Origin: Corallococcus sp. NCRR
GTDB lineage: Bacteria; Myxococcota; Myxococcia; Myxococcales; Myxococcaceae
Direction of reading: 5' to 3'
Length of the DNA: 64,000 bases
Assembly (NCBI RefSeq): GCF_026965535.1
Contig: NZ_CP114039.1
Location: 2,356,001 to 2,420,000 of the forward strand
The notes below the pieces were generated by a model. That model made no database searches, had not been told where the DNA came from, and saw only the letters and a program-made list of their open reading frames with translations. The position numbers and the translations under genes were made by a program. Positions 48,037-57,098 of the stretch are shown here, piece by piece (position 1 is the stretch's first letter; each line of letters opens with the position of its first letter).

Positions 48037-48201
48037 CGCGGAGACCCGGGACGGCGGAGGAATGGGATGCGACGGCGGGCGGCGCCAGCGTGGACCGGAG
48101 AGCCATGGACCCCTGGCTTAGCATGCCTGCGCGGGACTCCTGGAGGGCAGGCAGGCGTGGTTTCCATTCCCTGGCGGGATGGTCCCTGCGACCCTGGGGG
48201 C

Positions 48202-48675
48202 ATGTCGAACGCCGCCCTGAAGGACTTCCCAGTCGTCGTGCCCTTCCCCGTGCACTGGAGCGAGATGGACGCGTACGGGCACGTCAACAACGCCCGCACG
48301 TTCACCTGGTTCGAGTCCGCGCGCATCGCGTACATGGCCCGCATCGGGTTGGTGGGGCCGACCGCCGCGGGCGCGGATACGACGTCCGCGGACGGCGTGG
48401 GGCCCATCCTGGCCAACACGCACGCGGACTACCTCAAGCCGGTGGTGTTCCCGGTGAACCTGGTGGCGGGCGCGCGCGTCACGCGCGTGGGCAATTCCTC
48501 CATCACCTTCGAGCACGTGGTGGCGGGCGCGGATGACGGGGTGCTCTACACGCGCGGCGGTTCCATCGTCGTGACGCTGCGCTACGCCACGCATGAGAAG
48601 GTGCCGGTTCCCGCGGCGGTGCGGGCGGCCATCGAGAAGCTGGAGGGTCGTCCGGTGGGTGGGCAGACCGGGTGA
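48202..48675 (+). CDS. Hotdog-fold acyl-CoA thioesterase (4HBT family)
   Basis: 157 residues. VHWSEMDAYGHVNNARTFTWFESARIAYM is the 4-hydroxybenzoyl-CoA thioesterase signature, including the catalytic-type Asp and HVNN. ILANTHADYLKPVVFP and the central strands complete one hotdog domain. It probably hydrolyses an acyl-CoA or acyl carrier substrate in the cytoplasm. Start ATG 48202 lacks a strong ribosome site. Confidence 0.88.
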   Translation: MSNAALKDFPVVVPFPVHWSEMDAYGHVNNARTFTWFESARIAYMARIGLVGPTAAGADTTSADGVGPILANTHADYLKPVVFPVNLVAGARVTRVGNSSITFEHVVAGADDGVLYTRGGSIVVTLRYATHEKVPVPAAVRAAIEKLEGRPVGGQTG

Positions 48676-48747
48676 CCGGGCAGGGGCGTGTCGCCATGAA
48701 CGCGAGTCCACGGGCGGTGGCCCTTCCAGGCCGGTAGATTGGTTCCC

Positions 48748-49962
48748 ATGAGCGCGTCCTCCTCCAATCCCCACATCCGTCCCGCCGCGGCCATTTCCGC
48801 GGACGTCGAGGCCGTAGGCCGCATCGAGGCCGTGAAGACGGTGCTGCGGGTGCTGACGCGGACCACGGGCCTGCGCCTGGCGGTGGTGGCACGCGTGACG
48901 CCGGAGTCGTGGACGTGCTGCGCGGTGCTGGACGAGATGGGCTTCGGCCTGCGCGCGGGGGACACGTTGGTCGTGTCCACGACGTTCTGCAACACGGTGC
49001 GCGGCCTGGGGGCTCCGTTGCTGGTGAACCACGCGAGCCGCGACCCGCGCTTCAAGGACCACCCCGCGCCGAAGATGTACGGCATCGAGAGCTACGTCGC
49101 GGTGCCGCTGTACCGGCGAAATGGGGACTTTTTCGGCGTGATGTGCGCGCTGGACGCGAACGCGGCGGACCTCACCGAGGGCACCCTTGAAATCTTCCGC
49201 CACCTGGGCGACCTGGTGGGCCACCAACTGGAGCAGGAGGAGGTGCTGAACGAGCGCGACTCGCAGCTCCTGGGCGCCCGGGAGGCGTCGGTCCTGCGCG
49301 AGCAGTTGATGGGCATTGTCAGCCACGACCTGCGCAACCCCCTCAACGCCATCTCCCTGGCGGCGGCGACGCTGATGCGCAGGACGGACCTGGATGACCG
49401 GGCCCGGCGGGGACTGCGGCGCATCCTCGACTCGTCGGACCGGGCCAACCGGCTCATCCGCGACCTCCTGGACTTCACCCATGTGCGCACGGGCATGCCC
49501 CTGCCGGTGAAGCCCCAGCCCATGGACCTGCATGAACTCGCCGAGCAGGTGGTGGACGAGGTGCGGCTCACCGCGCATGGGTGCTCCCTGGACCTGGTGT
49601 GCGAGGGCAGCGGGCGGGGGAGCTGGGATCCGGATCGCATCGCGCAGGTGCTGACCAACCTGCTCACCAACGCCGTGCAGTACAGCGCGCCGGGCGCGCA
49701 CATCCGGGTGGAGGCGCGCGGGGACGCGCGGGAGGTGGTGCTGGCGGTGACGAACCTGGGGACGCCCATTCCGCCGGAGCTGCTGCCCGTGCTCTTCGAG
49801 CCGATGACCCGGGGCACCACCGAGGGCAGCGAGCACCGCAGCGTGGGGCTGGGGCTCTTCATCGTGAATCAAATCGTCCGCGCGCACGGCGGCGCGGTGG
49901 ACGTGGTGTCCACCGAGGAGGCGGGCACCACCTTCCAGGTGCACCTGCCGCGCGGCTGTTGA
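48748..49962 (+). CDS. GAF-domain sensor histidine kinase
   Basis: 404 residues with no membrane segment. Residues 25-160 form a GAF domain (VLRVLTRTTGLRLAVVARVT ... YVAVPLYRRNGDFFGVMCALD). The HisKA phosphoacceptor is His193 in IVSHDLRNPLN. The ATPase domain has N-box QVLTNLLTNAVQYS and a G-box GLGLFIV. No response regulator gene lies adjacent, so it is an orphan kinase, common in myxobacteria. It converges on fruK with its stop directly abutting the fruK stop. Confidence 0.93.
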   Translation: MSASSSNPHIRPAAAISADVEAVGRIEAVKTVLRVLTRTTGLRLAVVARVTPESWTCCAVLDEMGFGLRAGDTLVVSTTFCNTVRGLGAPLLVNHASRDPRFKDHPAPKMYGIESYVAVPLYRRNGDFFGVMCALDANAADLTEGTLEIFRHLGDLVGHQLEQEEVLNERDSQLLGAREASVLREQLMGIVSHDLRNPLNAISLAAATLMRRTDLDDRARRGLRRILDSSDRANRLIRDLLDFTHVRTGMPLPVKPQPMDLHELAEQVVDEVRLTAHGCSLDLVCEGSGRGSWDPDRIAQVLTNLLTNAVQYSAPGAHIRVEARGDAREVVLAVTNLGTPIPPELLPVLFEPMTRGTTEGSEHRSVGLGLFIVNQIVRAHGGAVDVVSTEEAGTTFQVHLPRGC

Positions 49963-50919
49963 TCAGCCCGTGCCCAGCGGGTGCATCCGCACCGCGCAGA
50001 GCAGCTCCGCCACGCGCTCCGGCGCCGGAGGCACCGGGCCCACCTTCGCGAGCTTCCCCGCCGCGAAGGCCGTGCTCCTCCGGGCGCAGGTTTCCAGGTC
50101 GTGGCCTTCCAGCCTCGCGGCCAGCAATCCGGCAACCAGCGCGTCGCCCGCGCCCACGGTGCTCGCCACCTCCACGGGAGGCGGCAGGGCCCGCCAGGCG
50201 CCGTCGTTCGACACGAACAGGGCGCCGTCCGCTCCCATCGACACCACCACCAGCCCGATGCCTGTCGCGTGCAGTTCGCGCGCGGCTCGCGCGATCTCGC
50301 CCGCGTTCCTCAAGGGCCGTTCGACCAGCTCTTCCAACTCGTGCGCGTTCGGCTTCACGAAGTCCGGCTTCGCGGCCACCGCGTGGCGCAGCGGCGCTCC
50401 GCTCGTGTCCACCGCCACCCGCGCGCCCTTCGCGCGCAGGCGCTCCGTCAGCGTGGCGTAGATGGATGCGGGCACTCCCGCCGGCACGCTGCCTGACAGC
50501 ACGAAGCAGCCGTTCTCCTCCGCGAGCGCCTCCACCGTCTCCAGCAAGGCGGACAGGGACTCCTCCGGCACGCTCGGGCCCGGCAGGTTCAGGTCGGTCA
50601 CCGCGCCGCGGGTGCGGTCCACGACCTTGATGTTCACGCGGCTGGAGCCCGGCAACCGGAGGCAGCGGTCGCGGATGCCTCGCTCGCGGAACAGCGTCTC
50701 GAACAACGGCACCGTGTCCTCGCCCAGGAAGCCCGTGGCCGTCACCGGCTGGGTGCCTCCCGAGAGGAACGCCGCCACGTTGATGCCCTTGCCTCCCGGC
50801 GTGCGCGTCTCCGCCACCACGCGGTTCACCGCGCCCGCCGTGAACCCCGGACACTCCAGCGTCTGGTCGATGGCCGCGTTCAACGTGACCGTCACCACCC
50901 CCGGCTTCGTCGGCCTCAC
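49963..50919 (-). CDS. fruK: 1-phosphofructokinase (PfkB family)
   Basis: 318 residues. TVTLNAAIDQTLECP at the start, TPGGKGINVAAFLSGG and GAGDALVAGLLAA (anion hole and catalytic Asp) identify a PfkB sugar kinase of the FruK/LacC type. Start GTG 50919 has GGGAG seven bases upstream and overlaps the fruB stop by four bases (GTGA), so the two are coupled. It should phosphorylate fructose-1-phosphate to the bisphosphate. Confidence 0.93.
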   Translation of the reverse strand: MRPTKPGVVTVTLNAAIDQTLECPGFTAGAVNRVVAETRTPGGKGINVAAFLSGGTQPVTATGFLGEDTVPLFETLFRERGIRDRCLRLPGSSRVNIKVVDRTRGAVTDLNLPGPSVPEESLSALLETVEALAEENGCFVLSGSVPAGVPASIYATLTERLRAKGARVAVDTSGAPLRHAVAAKPDFVKPNAHELEELVERPLRNAGEIARAARELHATGIGLVVVSMGADGALFVSNDGAWRALPPPVEVASTVGAGDALVAGLLAARLEGHDLETCARRSTAFAAGKLAKVGPVPPAPERVAELLCAVRMHPLGTG

Positions 50920-53411
50920 GCCTTCGCTCCCTTCCGGGCCAGCAGGCCGCGCACCAGGTCCCGCACCTCGGCGGCGTTGCCGCACTCCAGCGCGGACCGG
51001 GCCACGGCTTCCGCGTCCGCCATGGAGATGCCCCTCAGCAGCGCCTTCACCGCGGGGATGCTGGGGATGGCCACGCTCAGCTCCGTGACGCCCAGGCCGG
51101 ACAGCACCACCGCGCCGGACGGTTCTCCCGCGATGCCTCCGCACGCGCCCACCCAGATGCCCGCCTTCCTCGCCGCCTTCACCGTGAGGTCCACCATGCG
51201 CAACACCGCCGGGTGCAGGCCGTCCGCCTGGGACGCGAGCACCGGATGCTGCCGGTCCATGGCCAGCAGGTACTGCGTCAGGTCGTTGGTCCCGATGGAG
51301 AAGAACGACACGTTCCGCGCCAGTTGCTCCGCCATCATCACCGCCGAGGGCACCTCCACCATGATGCCCGTCTCCACCGGAGCCGCGCCCACCTCGCGGC
51401 GCACGGACTCGGTGATGGCCTGGGCCTTCGCCAGCTCCTCGGGCATCGCCACCATCGGATACATGATGCGGACGGGGCCCTCCATCGACGCGCGCAGGAT
51501 GGCGCGCAGCTGCGTGCGGAACAGGTCCTCCCGTTCGAAGCACAGCCGGATGCCGCGCACGCCCAGGAACGGGTTCGCCTCCGCGGGCAGCGACAGGTAC
51601 GGCACGTGCTTGTCTCCGCCGATGTCCAGCGTGCGCAGGATGAGCGGCTGGCCGTTCAGCGCGCGCACCAGGGTGAGGTACGCGTCGAGCTGCTCCTCCT
51701 CGCCGGGCGGTTCGTCGCGACCGAGGAAGAGGAACTCCGTCCGCATCAAGCCCACGCCATCGCCGCCCGCGTCCACGGCCCTGCCCGCTTCCGCGGCATC
51801 GCTGATGTTCGCGGCCACCTCCACGCGCTGGCCATCGAGCGTGATGGCGGGCCGGTGCCGCTCCCGCTGCTCCTCCTTGCGGCGCGAGCGGATCCGTTCG
51901 CGCTGGTGCGCGGCCTTGGCCCGGTCCCGCTCCGACGGCCGCACGACGAGCACGCCCGCGTCGCCGTCCAGGATGCAGTGCTGTCCGTTGCGCAGGTCCA
52001 GCACCGACGGCCCCAACGCGACCACCGCGGGCAGGTCGAGCGAGCGCGCGATGATGGCCGTGTGTGACGTGGTGCCGCCGCCCGCCGTGCACAGGCCCAG
52101 CACCATGGCGGGGTCCAGCTTCGCGGTGTCCGACGGTGACAGGTCCTCCGCCAGCAGCACCACCGGATGTTTCGGGAAGGTGGGCTCGCCCTCCAGCACC
52201 CGGGCCAGTGGCCGCAGCACGCGCCGGCCCACGTCCCGCAGGTCGGCGGCGCGCGAGGCCAGCACCGGTTCATCCATCGCGGCCAGCGCCTCCGCGCGGC
52301 TCTCGAAGACGCGGAGCCAGGACGCGCCCGCGCTCAGGCCGGTGTCGATGAGGCCGTGCGACTCCGCCAGCATCTCCGGGTCGTCGAGCAGCTCCAGGTG
52401 CGCCTTGAAGATGGCGGCCCGCTGCGCTCCGGCCTTCTGGAGGAAACCTTCGTGCAACTGGCGCAGCTCCGCCGCCGCTCCGGCCAGGGCCGAATCCAGT
52501 AATGGGTGTTCCCTCGCGGCGTCGGCGGCCCGCTCCTCCACCTCCAGCCGTTCGCGCTGGAAGGTCCACACGGGCCCGGCCGCGATGCCCGGCGAGGCGG
52601 ACAGGCCCGCGACCAGCGTCCCCTCGTAGTCGAGCACGGGGGCGGGCATGGGCTCCGGTGCCCGCGCGCGAGCCGTGGGCGGCCCTTCTCCCAGGCCGAC
52701 GTCGAAGGCCTCCTGAAGCGCGAGGAGCACCGCCGCCGCGTCGTCCCCCGCCGCGGTGAGCGTCAGCGTGGAGCCGCCCCGCGCGCCCAGGCGCAGCAGT
52801 GACAGGACGCTGCGGGCGTTCGCCTGCCGCCCCTCGTGGTGGACGGTGACGTCCGCGCGGAAGCGGCGCACCACCTCCACCACCGTGGTGGCGGGGCGCG
52901 CGTGCAGGCCGTTCGGGGAAGGGGAGAGGACCTGGAGCGAGAGCCCTTCGAACGCGGGCGCGTCCTGCGCTTCCGGCGGAGCAGTGGAGCCCTGGAGCGC
53001 ATGGATGATGACGGCCGTGTCCAGGGTGGAGGCCAGGGCCACGGCGCGGGCCTCGTCGTCCAGCACGCCGGTGAGGTTGGCGAGCACCTGGAGGTGTTCG
53101 TCGGACCTCGCGGCGATGCCCACCACGAGGTGCGCGTGGCCGTCCTCGCTCCAGACGACCCCGGCGGGGAACTGCACCACGACGACGCCCGTCTGGAGCA
53201 CGAGGTGGCGCGCCTCCGGCAGGCCGTGCGGAATAGCGATGCCGTGGCCGAGGAACGTGGCGGACACCTGCTCGCGCTTGATCATGCTGTCGACATAGCC
53301 GGGCGAGATGAAGCCGGACTCCACCATCACCTGTCCGACCAGGCGGATGGCCTCCGCCTTGTTCGTGGCGGACCATCCCAGGCGGACCTGTGACGGCGTC
53401 AGCGACAGCAT
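50916..53411 (-). CDS. fruB: Multiphosphoryl transfer protein: EIIA(Fru)-HPr-EI fusion
   Basis: 831 residues from ATG 53411 (AAGGAG upstream). Order: EIIA-fructose (residues 1-145, active His62 in GIAIPHGLPE), HPr (155-240, active His170 in NGLHARPA), Enzyme I (265-831, active His450 in GGGTTSHTAIIAR, PEP-binding region near RTLDIGGDKHVPYL and VGACGGIAGEP). A single polypeptide can thus carry phosphate from PEP to the sugar-specific EIIB. The EIIBC permease gene is not in this window; downstream is only fruK. Fructose uptake, or a regulatory nitrogen-type role, are alternatives, but the fruK partner favours fructose. Confidence 0.94.
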   Translation of the reverse strand: MLSLTPSQVRLGWSATNKAEAIRLVGQVMVESGFISPGYVDSMIKREQVSATFLGHGIAIPHGLPEARHLVLQTGVVVVQFPAGVVWSEDGHAHLVVGIAARSDEHLQVLANLTGVLDDEARAVALASTLDTAVIIHALQGSTAPPEAQDAPAFEGLSLQVLSPSPNGLHARPATTVVEVVRRFRADVTVHHEGRQANARSVLSLLRLGARGGSTLTLTAAGDDAAAVLLALQEAFDVGLGEGPPTARARAPEPMPAPVLDYEGTLVAGLSASPGIAAGPVWTFQRERLEVEERAADAAREHPLLDSALAGAAAELRQLHEGFLQKAGAQRAAIFKAHLELLDDPEMLAESHGLIDTGLSAGASWLRVFESRAEALAAMDEPVLASRAADLRDVGRRVLRPLARVLEGEPTFPKHPVVLLAEDLSPSDTAKLDPAMVLGLCTAGGGTTSHTAIIARSLDLPAVVALGPSVLDLRNGQHCILDGDAGVLVVRPSERDRAKAAHQRERIRSRRKEEQRERHRPAITLDGQRVEVAANISDAAEAGRAVDAGGDGVGLMRTEFLFLGRDEPPGEEEQLDAYLTLVRALNGQPLILRTLDIGGDKHVPYLSLPAEANPFLGVRGIRLCFEREDLFRTQLRAILRASMEGPVRIMYPMVAMPEELAKAQAITESVRREVGAAPVETGIMVEVPSAVMMAEQLARNVSFFSIGTNDLTQYLLAMDRQHPVLASQADGLHPAVLRMVDLTVKAARKAGIWVGACGGIAGEPSGAVVLSGLGVTELSVAIPSIPAVKALLRGISMADAEAVARSALECGNAAEVRDLVRGLLARKGAKA

Positions 53412-53600
53412 CGGTGCTCCTTGCCTCGGGTGCGCGCGAGCTTCACGCGGGGAATGACGGTGCAGTCTGCCCGGTGTCGTCCGCACACGCCCGCGTGGGC
53501 TTCCCGAGCCCCGTCTTCCGGGTAACAGCTCACAGAGGCGAAGACGTCCGGCATCCGCGTGCGTGACGGCTCGCACGGGGGTGTTAAAGGGGGAGCCGTC

Positions 53601-54371
53601 ATGTCTGACAGCGTCCTGGACTTCTACGAAGGGCTGGCCGAGGAGTACCACCTGCTCTTCGCGGACTGGGAACAGTCGGTGGACCGGCAGGGCGCGGTGC
53701 TGGACGCGCTGCTGCGCCGCTCGGGCATCGCGCCGCCCCGCCGGGTGCTGGACTGCGCGTGCGGTATCGGCACGCAGGCGCTGGGGCTGGCGGCGCGGGG
53801 TTATTCCGTGCACGCCACGGACCTGAGTCCTTCGGCCGTGGCGCGCGCGGAGCGGGAGGCCCGCGCCATGCACGTGAGCATGACCACCGGCGTGGCCGAC
53901 ATGCGGATGCTGGACTGGCAGGTGCCGGGCACCTTCCACGTGGTGATGTCGTGTGACAACGCGGTGGCGCACCTGTTGGAGGACTCGGACCTGGAGGACG
54001 CCGCGAACGCGATGGCGTCGCGCCTGGTGCCCGGGGGCCTGCTGGTGGCGAGTCTGCGCGACCATTCCGCGCTTTTGGAGAAGCGGCCGCGCTTCACGGC
54101 GGAGCGCGTGCTGGACACGCCGATGGGCCGCCGTGTGCTGTTCCAGGTCTGGGATTGGGCGGTGGATGAAAGACAGTACACGGTGCGCCAGTTCATCCTG
54201 CGCCAGGAGTCCGGCATCTGGCACACCACCGAGCACACCGGCGTCTACCGCCTGCTGCAACCCGTGGAACTGGAGCAGGCGCTCACGCGGGCGGGGCTGG
54301 TGGATCCGCGCTGGTACACGCCGGAGGAGACGGGCTTCAACCAGCCGCTCATCACCGCGCGGAAGCCTTGA
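53601..54371 (+). CDS. Class I SAM-dependent methyltransferase
   Basis: 256 residues from ATG 53601 (GGGGGAG upstream). Motif I is VLDCACGIGTQALGLA, the acidic loop ATDLSPSAV and motif IV VMSCDNAVAHLL, the last resembling glycine/sarcosine- or ubiE-type small-molecule methyltransferases. EYHLLFADWEQSVDRQGAVLDALL at the start fits the same group. The acceptor is unknown. It diverges from fruB. Confidence 0.9.
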   Translation: MSDSVLDFYEGLAEEYHLLFADWEQSVDRQGAVLDALLRRSGIAPPRRVLDCACGIGTQALGLAARGYSVHATDLSPSAVARAEREARAMHVSMTTGVADMRMLDWQVPGTFHVVMSCDNAVAHLLEDSDLEDAANAMASRLVPGGLLVASLRDHSALLEKRPRFTAERVLDTPMGRRVLFQVWDWAVDERQYTVRQFILRQESGIWHTTEHTGVYRLLQPVELEQALTRAGLVDPRWYTPEETGFNQPLITARKP

Positions 54372-54377
54372 GCCGCA

Positions 54378-54674
54378 TCAAGCGCGTGGGGGCCGTGAAG
54401 TGCTCCGGGACGCCACCGCTTCGTGCCACCACGACTCCAGCTCCGCGAGCACGAACGGCGCCGCGTGACGGCGCACCGTGACCGCGGCCTTCCACCAGAC
54501 GCGGGCCGTGTGCTCCCCGGCGCTCAGCGTTTCCCTCAGGTGCATGGGAGGCAGCAGCGCGAGCAGCAGGTAGAACGCCAGGAGCCAGCCCACGCCCTCC
54601 CGGATCAACGGAGAGAGCGGCACTGGCTCCCGGCGTGCGTCAGGGCTCCCCTGTCCATGCGGCGGTCGGTCCAC
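54378..54674 (-). CDS. Small single-pass membrane protein downstream of a BlaI-like operator
   Basis: 98 residues from GTG 54674 (AGGAGGGG four to six bases upstream). One transmembrane helix (VGWLLAFYLLLALLPP, about residues 30-46), an amphipathic cytoplasmic or periplasmic tail (VTVRRHAAPFVLAELESWWHEAV). No family recognised. Its upstream region contains two copies of a TACA-N2-TGTA-like operator and a hairpin that covers the ribosome site, so expression should be tightly controlled. It ends four bases from the convergent methyltransferase gene. Confidence 0.55.
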   Translation of the reverse strand: MDRPPHGQGSPDARREPVPLSPLIREGVGWLLAFYLLLALLPPMHLRETLSAGEHTARVWWKAAVTVRRHAAPFVLAELESWWHEAVASRSTSRPPRA

Positions 54675-54680
54675 GGCACC

Positions 54681-54734
54681 CCTCCTGACGACAGTTGTAG
54701 TCAGGAGCGGTATGCCATGGCTACAGTTGTAGTC
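54681..54734 (-). promoter_or_regulatory. Tandem TACA-N2-TGTA-like operator and SD-sequestering hairpin
   Basis: On the minus strand GACTACAACTGTAG (54721-54734, core TACA-AC-TGTA, a perfect dyad) and GACTACAACTGTC (54690-54702, one mismatch) are direct repeats whose centres are 32 bases apart, three helical turns. The consensus TACA-N2-TGTA is that of BlaI/MecI/CopY repressors. CTCCTGAC and GTCAGGAG (54682-54689 and 54700-54707) form a hairpin whose right arm includes the Shine-Dalgarno of the 54674 gene. The copy at 54721 overlaps the stop codon of the upstream gene. Confidence 0.6.
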
Positions 54735-55866
54735 AAGTGGCCTTGTCGCGAGGCAGGGCCCAGAGGTCTTCCGCGGGCCGGTAGGCGCGGGCGTCCTTGC
54801 CGGCGGTGCCGTGGGCCTTGGTGTCGAGCAGGCCCGCGTGCCAGAGGTTCTGTTTGAGTTTGAAGACGGTGGACGGGTTGATGTCCGGCCCTCGCAGCCC
54901 GGGCTTCAGCGTCGCGGAGGGGTCCGCGAGGAAGAGGGCTGTCGCCAGCGCCGGGTCGTCGTGGCCCGCCGCCACGGCCAGCTCCAGCAGCGTGAGGCTT
55001 CCGCCGTGGTCCGTGAGCGTGCGGTGGATGAGGCGCACCGCGGGCTGACGGATGAGGACGAAGCGCGCCACGGCTGCGAACGCCGCGTTCACGTCCAGCA
55101 GGCGCTTTCGCTTGTCGTAGCGGGTGTCGGGGTCGAACTGGAGCGCGGCCAGGAGGTCCGCCACGGTGCGCCCTTCGAGCGTGGGGTTCCAGTCCAGGTC
55201 CAGCAGCCCGAGCGTGTTGGCGCCCATGGCCGCATGACGCCGGGAGCTGTCGCTGCCCAGGTCCTTCCAGTGCGCGGCGAGTGACTTCAGCAGCTCTCCG
55301 GAAGGCGCGCCCCGGTCCGCGAGGAACGCGGCGGCGAGGTAGTTGAGCGGATGGTTGAGCTGGAGGCTGCGCGCGGCGGGAACACCTTCGAGCAGCGAGG
55401 ATGCCTGGCTGACGGCGCGGGGCAGCGGAGAGGGATCCGCGGGCGGGATGACCTCCACCCAGTGCTTCGCGTCGCGGGCGAGGATGCCGACCCCGATGCT
55501 CTTCGCCTGCGCCAGGGTGGGGGCGCGGAGGTCGGCGGCGGAGGACGGCAGCGCGAGGTACGCGTGATGGACGCCCGGGCGATAGCTGTGCGCCTGACCC
55601 AGGCCCTGGACCCAATCCCTCTCAGAGGCCTTCACTTCAATGCCTGTGACGAGGACGCCCTCGGGCCGCGCCACGCTGCACAGGATGTCTGGCCTTGTGC
55701 CCTCCAGCGTGAGCCGCGTCATGGGCTCCAGGTCCCGGGCGAACGGGCTGCGGACATACGAGGGATGCGCATCCACCAGCAGGTGCAGGACGCGCGATTC
55801 GCGCAGCCCATGGGTGAGCAGGTGATGCTTCAGCTCGCGGACGACCCTGGCTTCGGCGTGGGGCAT
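54733..55866 (-). CDS. PD-(D/E)XK-like nuclease domain protein
   Basis: 377 residues from ATG 55866, which is five bases after the stop of the 57098 gene. The N-terminal 110 residues contain RPDILCSV (Asp60), GIEVKAS (Glu77, Lys79) and WVQGLGQAHSYRPGVHHAYLAL, the order D-x16-E-x-K plus a downstream Q that typifies the restriction-endonuclease-like fold. The remaining 265 residues are helical and end with WALPRDKAT. No sequence specificity domain or methylase is near, so it is not an obvious restriction enzyme. The pair with the 57098 gene is probably functional as a unit. Confidence 0.65.
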   Translation of the reverse strand: MPHAEARVVRELKHHLLTHGLRESRVLHLLVDAHPSYVRSPFARDLEPMTRLTLEGTRPDILCSVARPEGVLVTGIEVKASERDWVQGLGQAHSYRPGVHHAYLALPSSAADLRAPTLAQAKSIGVGILARDAKHWVEVIPPADPSPLPRAVSQASSLLEGVPAARSLQLNHPLNYLAAAFLADRGAPSGELLKSLAAHWKDLGSDSSRRHAAMGANTLGLLDLDWNPTLEGRTVADLLAALQFDPDTRYDKRKRLLDVNAAFAAVARFVLIRQPAVRLIHRTLTDHGGSLTLLELAVAAGHDDPALATALFLADPSATLKPGLRGPDINPSTVFKLKQNLWHAGLLDTKAHGTAGKDARAYRPAEDLWALPRDKAT

Positions 55867-55871
55867 GCGGC

Positions 55872-57098
55872 TCAGGCGCGCTTCGCGTCCGCGGGCGCGT
55901 TGGGGTGGCGCGCGAGCATCATGCGCAGCGGGGGTTGACGGCGGACCAGCTCCTGCTTGAGCAGGTGCGCGATGAGCGCGGGCGGCGCGGCGCTCCAGCG
56001 CGCGATGTTCTGGATGAGCATGGGCGAGCGGTACGTGCGCCCGCACAAGAGCGACGTCGTCTTGCCGTCCACCGGCATGCCCACGAGCGCGCCCAGGGCC
56101 CGGCCTTCCGTGTTGAGGATGAGCTCCACCTTCTCCTCGGACGGACCGGTGGAGAAGCGCTGGCGGAGCAGCTCGCGCGCGGTGCGGCGGGTCTGCTCCG
56201 GGACGTCCCGGTCCACCGTGAGCTTGTGGTGCTCCATCAGGCGGCGCATCGCCCACAGGCGGCGGAAGAGGGCGGCCGGTAGCTGCGGGTTGCGCACGAG
56301 GAAGCGGCGCACGCCTGTGTCCGATGCGAACGCCGCTCGGGCCACCATCGCCTCCAGGCCCACGGGGTTGCGGTGGTGGCGCGCGATGAGACGTGCGTGC
56401 GCGAGGCCCACTCGCGAGTTCTCCAGCACGGCCTTGATGACGGCGGGCACCGGGTCGAAGCACAGCGCGGACAGCTCCGGGTCTTCCGCCCCGTGCGCGA
56501 GCGCTACCCGCTGGTCCTCCGGCAACGCGTGCAGCCGCGTCTCGAAGAGCTTGCGGTAGTCGCCCTGGATTGCTTCGGGCACTTCATCCACGGGGCCTGC
56601 TTCGTCGTCCGCGCCGTCTCCCGCTTCCGGCAGTGGCTCTGTGTCGCTCGCGTCGAGTGCTGGCTCGGCACGACCGTGGGCCACCGCATCAGTGGCGAGC
56701 GTCTCGCTCCCGATGCCGCTGCTCACCGCGGACGCCGTGCTCACGGATGGATGAGCGGCAGCGCTCATGGCTGATGCGTGCTGCGTCGGCTCCAGCCGTG
56801 CAGTGCTCGCGGATGCGTGAGGCTTCATGCTGCCGGCGGCGCTCATGGCTGACGCGGCATTCGCTCCCAGGACCGTGTTCGCGGGGCTCGTGGCCTCCGT
56901 GCCTGGCAGCAGCGCTCCCTGGGACACCAGCCTCGTGAGGATGTCCCGCAGCTTGTCAGGCGGGAACCCTGTCAGCGCGGGCAGGTCCTTCTCTCGCGTG
57001 TGGCCGTCCAGCCGCGACAGCACGAAGCCTTCTTCCGCGTTCAGCGGGAGCCGCCGCAGGTCCACCGCCGGGTTCAGCTTGGGCGTCCAGTCACTCAT
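55872..57098 (-). CDS. Winged-helix plus HEAT-like helical protein, partner of the PD-(D/E)XK gene
   Basis: 408 residues from ATG 57098 (GGGAG upstream). Residues 11-64 (DLRRLPLNAEEGFVLSRLDGHTREKDLPALTGFPPDKLRDIL) form a small winged-helix-like domain often fused to other modules in myxobacterial proteins. Residues 70-190 are Ala/Ser/Glu-rich and disordered. Residues 195-408 are short helical repeats (DPELSALCFDPVPAVIKAVLENSRVGLAHARLIARHHRNPVGLEAMV, RRFLVRNPQLPAALFRRLWAM), resembling HEAT-type solenoids. No enzyme motif. I infer a protein-protein interaction role with the downstream nuclease-like protein. Confidence 0.6.
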   Translation of the reverse strand: MSDWTPKLNPAVDLRRLPLNAEEGFVLSRLDGHTREKDLPALTGFPPDKLRDILTRLVSQGALLPGTEATSPANTVLGANAASAMSAAGSMKPHASASTARLEPTQHASAMSAAAHPSVSTASAVSSGIGSETLATDAVAHGRAEPALDASDTEPLPEAGDGADDEAGPVDEVPEAIQGDYRKLFETRLHALPEDQRVALAHGAEDPELSALCFDPVPAVIKAVLENSRVGLAHARLIARHHRNPVGLEAMVARAAFASDTGVRRFLVRNPQLPAALFRRLWAMRRLMEHHKLTVDRDVPEQTRRTARELLRQRFSTGPSEEKVELILNTEGRALGALVGMPVDGKTTSLLCGRTYRSPMLIQNIARWSAAPPALIAHLLKQELVRRQPPLRMMLARHPNAPADAKRA

